Shown: positions 53,701 to 63,822 of the stretch, one piece after another
How positions within the stretch are numbered: the stretch's first letter is position 1
How the letters are laid out: each line of letters begins with the position of its first letter
From: Saprospiraceae bacterium UBA1994
GTDB lineage: Bacteria > Bacteroidota > Bacteroidia > Chitinophagales > Saprospiraceae
Length of the DNA: 64,000 bases
Direction: 5' to 3'
NCBI GenBank assembly: GCA_002335865.1
Contig: DDCY01000012.1
Span: 124,001-188,000 of the forward strand
The notes under the pieces: model-generated
The model's input: only the letters and a program-made list of their open reading frames with translations
What the model was told of the DNA's origin: nothing
The model's database searches: none
Translations under genes and position numbers: made by a program

Positions 53701-55851
53701 ATGAAAATAGTAAGGACTATCAAAGTGGCATTTCTTGTTGCCTTTGTCAATGTAGGCTTATTTGCTGGAGGGGGCATGTGGTTACCTCAACTCATCAAAT
53801 CACTCAACGAGGGTGAAATGCAAAGTATGGGTATGAAGCTTTCGGCTGAAGACATCTACAGTGTAAACCAAGGATCATTGAAAGATGCCGTCGTGCACTT
53901 TGGAGGATTCTGTACAGGAGAATTGATCTCCGGCTCAGGACTGATACTAACTAATCATCATTGTGGTTACAGTAATATACAATCGCATTCTACATTATCA
54001 GACAACTACCTCAGAGATGGTTTTTGGGCGAAATCACATACTGAAGAGAAAGCTAATCCAGGTCTATTTGTAAGATTTATAGATAGAATAGATGATGTGA
54101 CAGAGACTGCAATGATAGGCGTAACTGATGATATGAATGCTAAGACTCGCCAATCGACTATAGATATTAATTTAGAACTGATCAAGGCTAATTATGAAAT
54201 GGGAGAGTTCCAAGAGTTATTACTAAGACCTTTTTATAATGGCAATCAATACTTCGCATTCGTAACTACGGTATACAATGATGTGAGACTTGTAGGTGCG
54301 CCACCTGAGTCTATTGGTAAGTTTGGTGCAGATACGGATAACTGGGTATGGCCTCGTCATACTGGAGATTTTTCTTTATTCAGAGTATATGCGAGCTCTG
54401 ATAATAAACCAGCTAATTACTCAGAAGATAATATACCATATACACCTAAGCACTTTCTTCCTATATCATTAGACGGAGTAGAAGAAGGTGATTTTACTAT
54501 GGTATTTGGATTTCCAGGGCGCACAAATCAGTATCTACCATCGCCAGCAGTGGAAGAGATCGTAGAAAAGCTTAATCCTGCAAAAATCAGCATTAGAGAA
54601 AATGCATTAGCGATTATAGATAAGTACATGAGAGCAGATGAAGAAATTAGATTAAAATACTCATCAAAATTTGCGAGAACAGCGAACTACTGGAAAAAGT
54701 GGATTGGTGAAAGCCAAGGGTTGGAAAAATCTGGAGCAATAGCAAAAAAGAAAAAACTAGAAGCTGACTTCCAGAGTAGAACAGCAGATAAATACAAAAA
54801 CATACTTCCAGAGTTTGAAAAAATGTATGTCGCTAATGTGGATCTTGCATATACTAGAGATTACTATAGTGAAGTGATGAGTCGTAACATTGAGCTTCTT
54901 CGTACAGTAGGAGTAACGGATAGATTAGTAAAAGCTTTTGAGTCTGGAGGCGAAGAAGGATATAACGGATTCAAAACAAGATTGATGCCCTTTCTAGATG
55001 AATTTTACAAGGATTATATCTCTGAAATAGATCATGATGTATTCGCTGAGTTAGTAACTATGTACGCCGATAATGTAGACGAAAAATATCAACCAATGAC
55101 GGTTAAAAATGCTAAAGCAACTAATACCATTAGAGAACTTACTGACAATATTTTTAGCAATTCTGTATTTGTTAATAAGGATAAAATAATGGCGATCCTA
55201 AGTATGCCAGCAGCAAGAGCAGTAGAGGGAATTAAGAATGATCTTGCATACAAATTGTACAAAGAATGGTCAACCCTATATAATGAAAGAGTATCGGCTC
55301 CTTACAATGCAAACAAAACGAAAATCGATTCGTTACAGCGTATATATATGAAAGCGCAGATGGAGACATTTACGAGTAAGAGATTCTTTCCTGATGCTAA
55401 TAGTACGATGCGTGTCGCTTATGGTAATGTAGAAGGATATGAGCCAAGAGATGCTTTGGTGTATAAACCAATTACATATCTAGATGGTATAGTAGAAAAG
55501 TATGTGCCTGGTGATTACGAATTTGATGTAAATCAGAAATTACTCGATCTGCACGAGACCAAAGATTACGGACAGTATACTGATAAGACAGGCAAAGTTC
55601 CTGTGTGTTTCTTAGGATCTAATCATACGACTGGAGGCAATTCTGGTAGTCCCGCTATAGATGCATATGGAAATCTAATTGGACTCAACTTTGATAGGGT
55701 ATGGGAAGGTACTATGAGTGATATAAATTACGACGTAAGTATTTGCCGTAATATTATGGTAGATGCAAGATATATTCTATTTATAGTAGATAAGTGTGCT
55801 GGAGCAACCAGACTCATCGATGAGATGAAATTAGTAAGACCAAAAGGATAA
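53701..55851 (+). CDS. S46 family dipeptidyl peptidase, DPP11-type
   Basis: This 716-residue periplasmic serine peptidase releases dipeptides from the N terminus of peptides. A signal peptide precedes GGMWLPQLI. The chymotrypsin-like triad is H87 in LTNHHCGYS, D223 in RHTGDFSLFR and S648 in GGNSGSPAID. Eighteen residues after the serine there is R666 in GLNFDRVWEG; in studied enzymes Arg at this place marks DPP11 (Asp/Glu at P1), while Gly marks DPP7. This therefore probably cleaves after acidic residues. An M1 peptidase gene follows 24 bases later. Confidence 0.93.
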   Translation: MKIVRTIKVAFLVAFVNVGLFAGGGMWLPQLIKSLNEGEMQSMGMKLSAEDIYSVNQGSLKDAVVHFGGFCTGELISGSGLILTNHHCGYSNIQSHSTLSDNYLRDGFWAKSHTEEKANPGLFVRFIDRIDDVTETAMIGVTDDMNAKTRQSTIDINLELIKANYEMGEFQELLLRPFYNGNQYFAFVTTVYNDVRLVGAPPESIGKFGADTDNWVWPRHTGDFSLFRVYASSDNKPANYSEDNIPYTPKHFLPISLDGVEEGDFTMVFGFPGRTNQYLPSPAVEEIVEKLNPAKISIRENALAIIDKYMRADEEIRLKYSSKFARTANYWKKWIGESQGLEKSGAIAKKKKLEADFQSRTADKYKNILPEFEKMYVANVDLAYTRDYYSEVMSRNIELLRTVGVTDRLVKAFESGGEEGYNGFKTRLMPFLDEFYKDYISEIDHDVFAELVTMYADNVDEKYQPMTVKNAKATNTIRELTDNIFSNSVFVNKDKIMAILSMPAARAVEGIKNDLAYKLYKEWSTLYNERVSAPYNANKTKIDSLQRIYMKAQMETFTSKRFFPDANSTMRVAYGNVEGYEPRDALVYKPITYLDGIVEKYVPGDYEFDVNQKLLDLHETKDYGQYTDKTGKVPVCFLGSNHTTGGNSGSPAIDAYGNLIGLNFDRVWEGTMSDINYDVSICRNIMVDARYILFIVDKCAGATRLIDEMKLVRPKG

Positions 55852-55875
55852 AATATACTTAGTAGTCGAATATAG

Positions 55876-57798
55876 ATGGTTGAGAAATGGCTTCGAAATT
55901 CATTGTTAGTATTCATGACCATCATGGTTGTGAATACTTGTGTATTTACCCAATGTAATACAAGTTATAATCAATCGCAATCTCTAAAGATTGCTAACTA
56001 TGATATAGAAGTTCATCTTGACCATAAGGGTAAAAGTGCTTCATGTATTCAGAAATTGAATTGGAAAAATACTTCTCCAGATACGTTAAGGGAATTGAGG
56101 TTTTATATGTATATGAATGCATTCAAAGATCTTAAGTCAACCTATCTCAAGAATACTAGAAAAATGTTTGGCCAAGATCTCAAAAATCGTACTAAGAAAG
56201 AGTGGGGGCACATAGAAGTAACTCAAGCTGTTGATAGAAATGGAAATGATCTTGTTCAAAATCAAGAATATATTCAGCCTAATGATGGAAATGCATTAGA
56301 TGAAACTGTGCTATCTATACCTTTAGAAATGCCATTGCTGCCTGGTGAAGTAATCGAGTTAGATATGAATTTTGATGTAAAGCTTCCTCGGACGATAGTA
56401 AGGTCAGGTTATGGACCTAGAGATTTTTTCTTATTCGTACATTGGTTTCCTCAGGTATGTGTCTATGAACTAAAAGTAGATGGTAACTGGGGATGGAATA
56501 GTCATCAATTTATGCCAGGCACAGAATTTTTTTCGGACTTTGGCGATTATAATGTAGAGATATATGCCTCTGACCATTTGGTGATCGGAGGTTCAGGTTG
56601 CAAGACTTTTAGTGGTAAAGTTCTAGGTACAATAGGTGAACAATTAGTAAGATTTCAAGCCCATGATCTGATTGATTTTGGCTGGGTAGCCTATCCAGAG
56701 TATGAGACATACACTTCTACCTATGGAGATACTGACATAGAAATATTAATGGTGCCAGAACATTATGCATTTGCAGATAGATATCTCAAAGCGATAGAGC
56801 AAAGTCTAGAATATTTAGAGAAGCATGTAGGCAAATATCCATACCCAAAAATTACAGTAGTTGATCCACCGACGCATACACTTAATAGTGGATTTATGGA
56901 GTATCCAATGATGATTACTGGAGCTACGGCTTATGGTATTCCCAGGAGTGTACGTAGTGTTGAATCATTGGTGATACACGAATTTACACATATGTACTTC
57001 ATGGCTTCGCTAGCGTCCAACGAGAAAGAAGAGGCATGGCTAGACGAAGGATTTGTTACATACTTTGAAGATCGTATACTGGATCACTACTACGGAAATC
57101 AGAGTTCATTATTTGATGTTTTAGGCGCAAGATCTGGTAATGCACAACAATCTCGTAATGAGTACGTAAGTATGGAAAATCCAAACTTAGGAAAGATAGC
57201 GAGACCAGGTTGGGAATTTGATGGAGGATTTAAATCTTTGATATATGCAAAAACGGCTACGGCATTCAAGACGATGGAGAGAATTATTGGTAGTGACATC
57301 ATGGATGAAATTATAAAAACTTATTTCGAAAGATATAAATTTACACATCCCAAAGAGGCTGATCTTCGAAAAATAATCAAAGAAGTACTGGAGAAAAATA
57401 CTAGCAATTTTGACTCAGATAAGTATCTCAATCAAGTATTGCATGCTACAAGTTCTATCAATTTTAAAATGGTAGATATTAATAATTCTACAAAGACAAT
57501 TGAAGCGATTAGGGAAGGAAATTTTGAAATAGGTACAGAGGTACTTATAATGTTCAAAGACGGTAGTAGTAAGACTGTAAATTGGGAAGGAAGTGAAAAA
57601 CATTTTAAACATACTTTTAGCTCATCAAAAGAAGTAATATCTGCACATATAGATCCTGAGCAAAAAATATATTTAGATCTTAATCTAAATAATAATAGTA
57701 TTACGCTCGACCCAAATAAAAAGCCACTGTATAAGTATGCTGCCAAACTGGGCCATTGGTTACAGGCTGTTAGTCAGTGGACAAGTTTTATGATGTAA
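55876..57798 (+). CDS. M1 family zinc metallopeptidase (aminopeptidase N-like)
   Basis: The 640-residue exported enzyme has a signal peptide (LRNSLLVFMTIMVVNTCVFTQ) and the zinc site VIHEFTH with H368, E369 and H372, and the third ligand E391 in EAWLDEGFVTYFE, which is the expected HExxH-x18-E spacing. The exopeptidase GxMEN motif is only partly kept (SGFMEYPMM, with Tyr replacing Asn), so aminopeptidase function is probable but not certain. It follows the S46 gene by 24 bases and precedes a membrane protein by one base, suggesting one operon for periplasmic peptide digestion. Confidence 0.9.
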   Translation: MVEKWLRNSLLVFMTIMVVNTCVFTQCNTSYNQSQSLKIANYDIEVHLDHKGKSASCIQKLNWKNTSPDTLRELRFYMYMNAFKDLKSTYLKNTRKMFGQDLKNRTKKEWGHIEVTQAVDRNGNDLVQNQEYIQPNDGNALDETVLSIPLEMPLLPGEVIELDMNFDVKLPRTIVRSGYGPRDFFLFVHWFPQVCVYELKVDGNWGWNSHQFMPGTEFFSDFGDYNVEIYASDHLVIGGSGCKTFSGKVLGTIGEQLVRFQAHDLIDFGWVAYPEYETYTSTYGDTDIEILMVPEHYAFADRYLKAIEQSLEYLEKHVGKYPYPKITVVDPPTHTLNSGFMEYPMMITGATAYGIPRSVRSVESLVIHEFTHMYFMASLASNEKEEAWLDEGFVTYFEDRILDHYYGNQSSLFDVLGARSGNAQQSRNEYVSMENPNLGKIARPGWEFDGGFKSLIYAKTATAFKTMERIIGSDIMDEIIKTYFERYKFTHPKEADLRKIIKEVLEKNTSNFDSDKYLNQVLHATSSINFKMVDINNSTKTIEAIREGNFEIGTEVLIMFKDGSSKTVNWEGSEKHFKHTFSSSKEVISAHIDPEQKIYLDLNLNNNSITLDPNKKPLYKYAAKLGHWLQAVSQWTSFMM

Positions 57799-57799
57799 T

Positions 57800-58630
57800 A
57801 TGTGGAATAAAATAATAGACATATCATCAAAAGCTACGAAGCAATGGAAATCTATATTGCTTATATACGGTGTACAATTAGTGCTAGGAAGCATAGTAGC
57901 TGTTATAGCGTACAGACAATTTAATGGAGCGATAGGTAGTTCTCTAGAACTAGATCGTTTAGCCAATGGATTTGATAGATCTATTTTCTCAGATATGATC
58001 AATAAATTTCCGGTGATCATCGAGCATATTCAAAGTCGATTCGCATTAATGGTTGTATTGTTTTTAATGTTAAGTATTTTTCTACATGCTGGTCTATTAA
58101 GTAATATCAGGTACGGTTATTATTCTATTTTTAAATACTTCCAGAATGCTAATATATATTTCTTTAAATTCCTGAAAGTCGTTCTCATTTCATTGATTTT
58201 AAAGATAGTTGTACTTGCTATTATTTGGGTTCCTTTCTTTATGTTAATTGGTGATCCGTTAGAAACTTTTCATTCTGAGAAGACATTGATATTCACTGTT
58301 ATAGGTTTAGTAATATTGAGTGCTTTATGTCTAATTGTAATATGGCTATGGAGTGTACTGAGTCGATATCATATAGTAGATGAAAATCGGTTGCTCGTGT
58401 CTATGAAGTCAGGATGGAGGCTTTTGATATCTAATTTCGCACGATACTATATAGTAGGGTGTGGATTGATACTGTTACATGTCATTATTACTTGGTTATA
58501 CACTTTAGTGGTTGATGATTGGGGGGCTGAGACGTGGTTTACTGTATTGGCCTTAGTCATTATGCAACAGTTATTTTCTTTAATTCGTATATGGATTAGA
58601 GTATTTGGATACTCTGCAGTAAATGATTAG
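57800..58630 (+). CDS. Integral membrane protein of unknown function
   Basis: The 276-residue protein has about five or six hydrophobic helices (residues 18-36, 74-95, 117-150, 163-185, 205-225 and 235-255) and a short basic N terminus. No family is recognised. It begins one base after the stop of the M1 peptidase, so it is almost certainly co-transcribed and may be translationally coupled. A link to peptide uptake is a guess from position. Confidence 0.78.
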   Translation: MWNKIIDISSKATKQWKSILLIYGVQLVLGSIVAVIAYRQFNGAIGSSLELDRLANGFDRSIFSDMINKFPVIIEHIQSRFALMVVLFLMLSIFLHAGLLSNIRYGYYSIFKYFQNANIYFFKFLKVVLISLILKIVVLAIIWVPFFMLIGDPLETFHSEKTLIFTVIGLVILSALCLIVIWLWSVLSRYHIVDENRLLVSMKSGWRLLISNFARYYIVGCGLILLHVIITWLYTLVVDDWGAETWFTVLALVIMQQLFSLIRIWIRVFGYSAVND

Positions 58631-58693
58631 CCAACAATTGGTTACTTTAGATTATTCAAATTCAATGTCATTATTAATTCAAAGCATTTTTCG

Positions 58694-61543
58694 ATGAAAA
58701 TCAGAATTCTACTTTTACTCTTAATAGGTTTCGTTGCGCAATTATCTCAGGCTCAAGTTTCATTTACTAATAGAAATGATCGACTTACAGAATCTGACTT
58801 TCATAGTGGTGTGGCAATTGGTATCGCTGATATGAATGGTGATAACAAGGATGACATTATTCGTATGAATCAAGGTTATGAACTACATATCGAATATCAA
58901 AATGGACCGAATGAAATGTTTACAACTAAGAGTTTTGGTAATATGGGTGGAAATAGTAGATGGAGCATGTGTATCGCAGATATAGATAATAATGGTTTTA
59001 ATGAGTTTCTTGTGTCAGGATCTTATGATGACATTAGACTTTCTACAGCTAATGATAGTGGTACAGATTTCTCATTATCTATGTTACCTAATGGATCATC
59101 TATTTTTGTACAAGGGTCAAATTTTGTTGATATTGATAACGATGGTTTTGTTGATATATTCGCTTGTCATGATGACGGAGAGAGTAAGGTGTGGGGCAAC
59201 GATGGTACAGGTAATTTTGTAGAAAGAGACATATGGATTGATATGTCAGTCGATGGCAGTTCTGGTGAAGTTGCATCAGGTAACTATGGCAGTATATGGG
59301 CAGATATAGATTCGGATGGAGACGTGGATCTGTATATCGCTAAATGCAGATTAGGTACTACAGACTTGACAGATACTCGTAGGTTGAATACTCTTTGGAT
59401 CAATGATGGCAATGGAAATTTTGCTGAAGAAGGTGAAGCACGTGGACTCAGAGTCGGATATCAGTCATGGACTTCAGATTTCCAAGATGTGAACAATGAT
59501 GGTCATTTAGATTGCTTTTTGACCAATCATGATTATGATAGTCAACTTTTTATCAATGATGGTAATGGATATTTCAACGAAGTAGAAAATACTGGACTAG
59601 TTAACATTTCATTTCCTATACAAGGAGTGATGAGAGATTTTGATAACGATGGGTGGGTAGATATATTGACATCCGGTAATAAAGGACAAGTTTTTATCAA
59701 CAATGGGGATTTGACCTTTACGGAATTAACCGATATTTTTAATGGTCAAAAGATGGAGTCATACGCATTAGGTGATCTTAATGACGATGGATTTGTCGAT
59801 ATTTACGGAGGATATGCTAATATCTATACTAACCCCAGTACAATCGATGATATCGTTTGGATCAATGAAGGAAATAATAATAATCACCTTTCAGTGTCGC
59901 TTGTAGGTATAGAAAGTAATAGAAACGCGATTGGAGCACGCATTTCGATATATGGTGCATGGGGTATACAGATCCGCGAAGTAAGATCTGGCGAAAGTTA
60001 TGGGATCTCTAATGCACTTAAACAATACTTCGGTATAGGATCAGCTACAGAAATAGACTCTATGGTGATATCATGGCCATCTGGTCAGATGCAAACGGAG
60101 TACGATATTCCTATCAATGCATCACTTATCATAGAAGAAGGGGCATGTATAGCTGCTTCACCTATACTAAGTGAATCAGGAACTATAACGGTTTGCGATG
60201 GAGAGTCACTTTTAATCTCTGCTCCAGATGGTTACCAAAATTATGAATGGTCCAATGGATCTACTGGACAGTCTATATTGGTAACAGAAGCTGGGGTATA
60301 TAGCCTTAAGATAATAGATGACAATGGATGCCTTGGTTTTTCTCAAGGAGTAAATGTCCTTGTAAATCCTCAACTTACACCTACGATAAGTGCTGAAGAA
60401 ACTAATATATGCAATGGAGAGACGGTCACATTGACAACGTCTGAAGAGGTGGGTGCTATAGGTTACACATGGTCAAATGGGGACACAGGGTTATCAACCA
60501 CAGTGTCAGCTGCAGGGATTTATACCGTAGTCGTAGAAGGTACTTGCGATAACTATATATCCAATGAAATAGAAGTAATCGTGTCCGTAACTCCAGGTAT
60601 ACCCATGGCTGAGGCTATTCAAGAATTATTTATGGGAAATTCAGGTGTTTTGGAAGCGGAAGGAGATAATCTCGCATGGTACGATGAGGAACTATCTTCA
60701 AGCCCAGTAGGATTTGGTAACATGTTTACTACGCCCGTACTTGATGTAGATACTTATTTCTACGTTGAAGATCGTGCAGGTGTTTTTGGGCTTAAAGAGT
60801 CAGTAGGGATGATAGAGCATAGTGGTACGTCTTATTCTTCGGTGCCAGGTATTAGCCGCTCGATTACATTTGATGCGTTGGAAGATTTTACATTAGATTC
60901 GGTAACTGTCTATACAGATGTAGCTGCAGAAAGAAGAATAACAATACTTGATCAAGGGGATAATGTTTTGGTTTCTAAATTAGTGGAAATACAAGAGGGT
61001 AAGAGTCAAGTATTCGTGGGTATCAAAATACCATCTGGTAATAATCTTCGTATTAGCACTGATGATGCAGTCAATATAGAGAACATTGGGGCTGGCGATC
61101 CAAGACTTCAAAGGAGTAGTGAAGATGTGAATTACCCATATATGATTGATGATGTAGTGTCTCTCAAAGATTCTCCATTTGGGGGTGAATACTATTATTA
61201 TTTCTATGATTGGAAGATCACAACAGCAGACGACCTATGTGCTAGTGAACGTAAAGAAATATTGGCTAAAGTAGTGGTGGTGTCAAATAAAAATATTGAA
61301 GACTCAAATGCCATACAGCTATACCCTAACCCTTCAGCAGGAGAGATATATTTAGATTTGCAACTACATTATAATGAGGAGACTGCAGTGATAGTTACCG
61401 ATATGACTGGCAGAAGAGTATATGATAAAAAGCCTCTACAAGCTTCTAATAAAATAGACCTTTCTAAACTCTCTAAAGGGTTATATATTATACAACTCAC
61501 TCATGATAATGATACATATATTGGTAAGGTGATCCTTAACTAA
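58694..61543 (+). CDS. T9SS-exported VCBS/FG-GAP and ASPIC/UnbV repeat protein
   Basis: The 949-residue protein opens with a signal peptide (KIRILLLLLIGFVAQLSQAQ). VCBS/FG-GAP-type blades cover about residues 35-400 with calcium-binding-like motifs (DMNGDNKDD, DIDNNGFNE, DIDNDGFVD, DIDSDGDVD, DVNNDGHLD, DFDNDGWVD, DLNDDGFVD). An ASPIC/UnbV domain at about 400-480 has NAIGARISIYG and REVRSGESYGISNALKQYFGIG. Two Ig/PKD-like segments follow (YEWSNGSTGQSI, YTWSNGDTGLST), then a unique region, then a type A sorting tail (IQLYPNPSAGEIYLDLQ ... LSKGLYIIQL). It is a surface or secreted integrin-like propeller protein, likely binding rather than catalytic. Confidence 0.92.
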   Translation: MKIRILLLLLIGFVAQLSQAQVSFTNRNDRLTESDFHSGVAIGIADMNGDNKDDIIRMNQGYELHIEYQNGPNEMFTTKSFGNMGGNSRWSMCIADIDNNGFNEFLVSGSYDDIRLSTANDSGTDFSLSMLPNGSSIFVQGSNFVDIDNDGFVDIFACHDDGESKVWGNDGTGNFVERDIWIDMSVDGSSGEVASGNYGSIWADIDSDGDVDLYIAKCRLGTTDLTDTRRLNTLWINDGNGNFAEEGEARGLRVGYQSWTSDFQDVNNDGHLDCFLTNHDYDSQLFINDGNGYFNEVENTGLVNISFPIQGVMRDFDNDGWVDILTSGNKGQVFINNGDLTFTELTDIFNGQKMESYALGDLNDDGFVDIYGGYANIYTNPSTIDDIVWINEGNNNNHLSVSLVGIESNRNAIGARISIYGAWGIQIREVRSGESYGISNALKQYFGIGSATEIDSMVISWPSGQMQTEYDIPINASLIIEEGACIAASPILSESGTITVCDGESLLISAPDGYQNYEWSNGSTGQSILVTEAGVYSLKIIDDNGCLGFSQGVNVLVNPQLTPTISAEETNICNGETVTLTTSEEVGAIGYTWSNGDTGLSTTVSAAGIYTVVVEGTCDNYISNEIEVIVSVTPGIPMAEAIQELFMGNSGVLEAEGDNLAWYDEELSSSPVGFGNMFTTPVLDVDTYFYVEDRAGVFGLKESVGMIEHSGTSYSSVPGISRSITFDALEDFTLDSVTVYTDVAAERRITILDQGDNVLVSKLVEIQEGKSQVFVGIKIPSGNNLRISTDDAVNIENIGAGDPRLQRSSEDVNYPYMIDDVVSLKDSPFGGEYYYYFYDWKITTADDLCASERKEILAKVVVVSNKNIEDSNAIQLYPNPSAGEIYLDLQLHYNEETAVIVTDMTGRRVYDKKPLQASNKIDLSKLSKGLYIIQLTHDNDTYIGKVILN

Positions 61544-61702
61544 TGCAGTTTATCCCACATGATTTCGTTTCTGATATGACATAACATAAATTGAATACTA
61601 CGATAGGGATAGTAATTGCCTCTAAGTTTTAGAGTGTATCAGATCTAAATGTTCTAATTTGGCAGATCATTTACTGATTCAGCTAATTTAATAGTATTGA
61701 GC

Positions 61703-62794
61703 ATGGAGGAAAGGCTTACACCACTAACAGTGGTAGGTATGATGTCAGGCAGTTCATTGGACGGCATGGATATCTGTATCTGTAAGTTTACCCCATTGGT
61801 AGATGGTACTATTACACATGAAATTATTGTAGCCGATACTATCGAATATGAACCAGAGTGGATTGACCATCTCAGTAATGCTCTAAATTTTAGTATGTCT
61901 GATTATTTTTCTTTTGAAGCGGATTACTCATATTGTATTTCTATGATGGTCAAAGATTTTATACAAATATTCGGTGTAGATGTTGACCTTATAGCGTCTC
62001 ATGGACATACTTTGGATCATCGCCCAGATGAAGGTATCAGTGTCCAGATAGGTGATCCTGGAGTGATTGCTGCACTTACAGGCGTTGATACAGTGGCGGA
62101 TTTCAGGATTCAAGATATTACCCTAGGAGGTCAAGGCGCACCTATTATACCTATAGCTGAAAAATTACTTTACCCAGAGTTCAAGTCATTTATCAATCTA
62201 GGAGGTATAGCCAATATTAGTATTCATACTGAGGATACGATTATTGCTTGGGATACTATTCCATGCAATCAAGTGCTCAATGATCAAGCAATGATTTTGG
62301 GAGCTGAGTATGATGAAAATGGAGAGTGGGCAAAGAAAGGTCAGTATAATGAAGGCTTGGCTGAGTCATGGGATGCTTTGGAGTATTTAGCCCATGATAT
62401 TCCGAAGTCACTTGACAACAATTGGATTAGAGAAGAATACTTACCTATTATTTCAAATCTCAAAGTAGACCCTAAAGATGCACTGAACACTGCATGCAAT
62501 CACATTGCGACTCAGATCAAAAAAGATATCCAAAAATTCTCTATCGTTTTGCCAGAAAAAATAATGATTACCGGTGGAGGAACGCATAATACCTATTTAA
62601 TATCTTGTATAGAAAAACAGCTATCTACAATAGGTATCCAAATCTTTATTCCAGAAAAAACTGTTATTGATTATAAAGAGGCGACTATGACAGCTTTAAT
62701 GGGATACTTATTTGCTATGGATATACCTAGTACTATACCAAGTGTAACTGGAGCCAATCGATCCACGATAGCTGGCAAATATTGTAAAGGATGA
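61703..62794 (+). CDS. anmK: Anhydro-N-acetylmuramic acid kinase
   Basis: AnmK phosphorylates and opens 1,6-anhydro-MurNAc during cell-wall recycling. The 363-residue product has the phosphate-binding GMMSGSSLDGMDI near residue 11, ASHGHTLDHRP near residue 97, the DFRIQDITLGGQGAP segment near residue 133, INLGGIANIS and a late ITGGGTHNTYLI. The ATG at 61703 is preferred; an upstream TTG at 61697 adds only two residues. Its last 4 bases overlap the epimerase gene in ATGA. Confidence 0.95.
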   Translation: MEERLTPLTVVGMMSGSSLDGMDICICKFTPLVDGTITHEIIVADTIEYEPEWIDHLSNALNFSMSDYFSFEADYSYCISMMVKDFIQIFGVDVDLIASHGHTLDHRPDEGISVQIGDPGVIAALTGVDTVADFRIQDITLGGQGAPIIPIAEKLLYPEFKSFINLGGIANISIHTEDTIIAWDTIPCNQVLNDQAMILGAEYDENGEWAKKGQYNEGLAESWDALEYLAHDIPKSLDNNWIREEYLPIISNLKVDPKDALNTACNHIATQIKKDIQKFSIVLPEKIMITGGGTHNTYLISCIEKQLSTIGIQIFIPEKTVIDYKEATMTALMGYLFAMDIPSTIPSVTGANRSTIAGKYCKG

Positions 62795-63822
62795 TCAACA
62801 AGAAATCAAAAATACTCATTACGGGGGCTACGGGATTAATCGGCTCGCACATAGCACGGCGTCTATGGAAAGAGGGATATCATAACATATGCGCTACGAA
62901 GAGACCATCCTCTAAGATGGATCTATTGCCAGGTATAGCCGATAAACTCCATTGGCTAGAAGCGGATGTAACTGATATAGTATCTCTACAGAACTGTTTT
63001 GAAGGTATAGAAGTCGTTATACACGCGGCAGCCGTTGTGAGTTATGATCCCAAAAAAAATGATCTGATGAATGATGTCAATGTGGGCGGCACAGCAAATA
63101 TGGTCAACGTTGCCTTAGATTATGGTGTTAGGAGATTTGTATATATCAGCTCGGTCGCCGCATTAGGCAAGACCGAGAAGTCAACTGTGAGGAGTGAAAA
63201 TACTGAATGGGATCATAGTGTGCAGACTACAGATTATGCCATCAGTAAGTATAAGTCAGAGAAAGAAGCTTGGCGTGGATACGCAGAAGGCCTCAGTCTG
63301 GTCATACTCAATCCATCCTTCGTCATAGGAGCTTCTAACTGGACAGAATCATCCTCACGTATATGGAGCCAAATGGCCAAAGGCATACCTTATTATCCAA
63401 TGGGAACCAATGGTTATGTTGATGTCAGAGATGTATCAGCTGCGGCTCTTATGGCGATGAATTCAGACTTTAATGGTGAGCGATTTGTTTTATCTGCAGA
63501 GACCATATCATATAAAACTGCATTCCAATGGATCGCCGAAGCCATTGGAGTTAAAGTTCCTTCCAGAGCGCTCACGCCACTCTTAAGAAATATAGCCTGG
63601 AGGCTAGAATGGCTAAGATCTATGCTTACAGGAACATCACTTCTACTCACTGCCGCATCAGCTAAAAGTACCGCAGAAGAGACCCACTATGATAATGTTA
63701 AGTCTAGGAAGATCTTAGGGATGACCTATAGACCACTAAAGCAATCAATACAAGTCGTAGGCAATATTTTTGTGAATTCTCAAAAAGAAGGAAAAGACTA
63801 CGGAGTAATGGAAGTAGATTAA
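62791..63822 (+). CDS. NAD-dependent epimerase/dehydratase family protein (extended SDR)
   Basis: The 343-residue protein has the Rossmann motif ITGATGLIGSHIA at residues 9-21, a DVTD segment, IHAAAVVSY near residue 78, the active-site TDYAISKYKSE (Y and K of the YxxxK pair) near residues 149-155, and a C-terminal substrate domain. This layout fits extended short-chain dehydrogenases of the 3-beta-hydroxysteroid or dihydroflavonol-reductase-like branch rather than sugar epimerases proper. Substrate is unknown. Start overlaps anmK by four bases (ATGA), so the two are translationally coupled. Confidence 0.9.
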   Translation: MINKKSKILITGATGLIGSHIARRLWKEGYHNICATKRPSSKMDLLPGIADKLHWLEADVTDIVSLQNCFEGIEVVIHAAAVVSYDPKKNDLMNDVNVGGTANMVNVALDYGVRRFVYISSVAALGKTEKSTVRSENTEWDHSVQTTDYAISKYKSEKEAWRGYAEGLSLVILNPSFVIGASNWTESSSRIWSQMAKGIPYYPMGTNGYVDVRDVSAAALMAMNSDFNGERFVLSAETISYKTAFQWIAEAIGVKVPSRALTPLLRNIAWRLEWLRSMLTGTSLLLTAASAKSTAEETHYDNVKSRKILGMTYRPLKQSIQVVGNIFVNSQKEGKDYGVMEVD

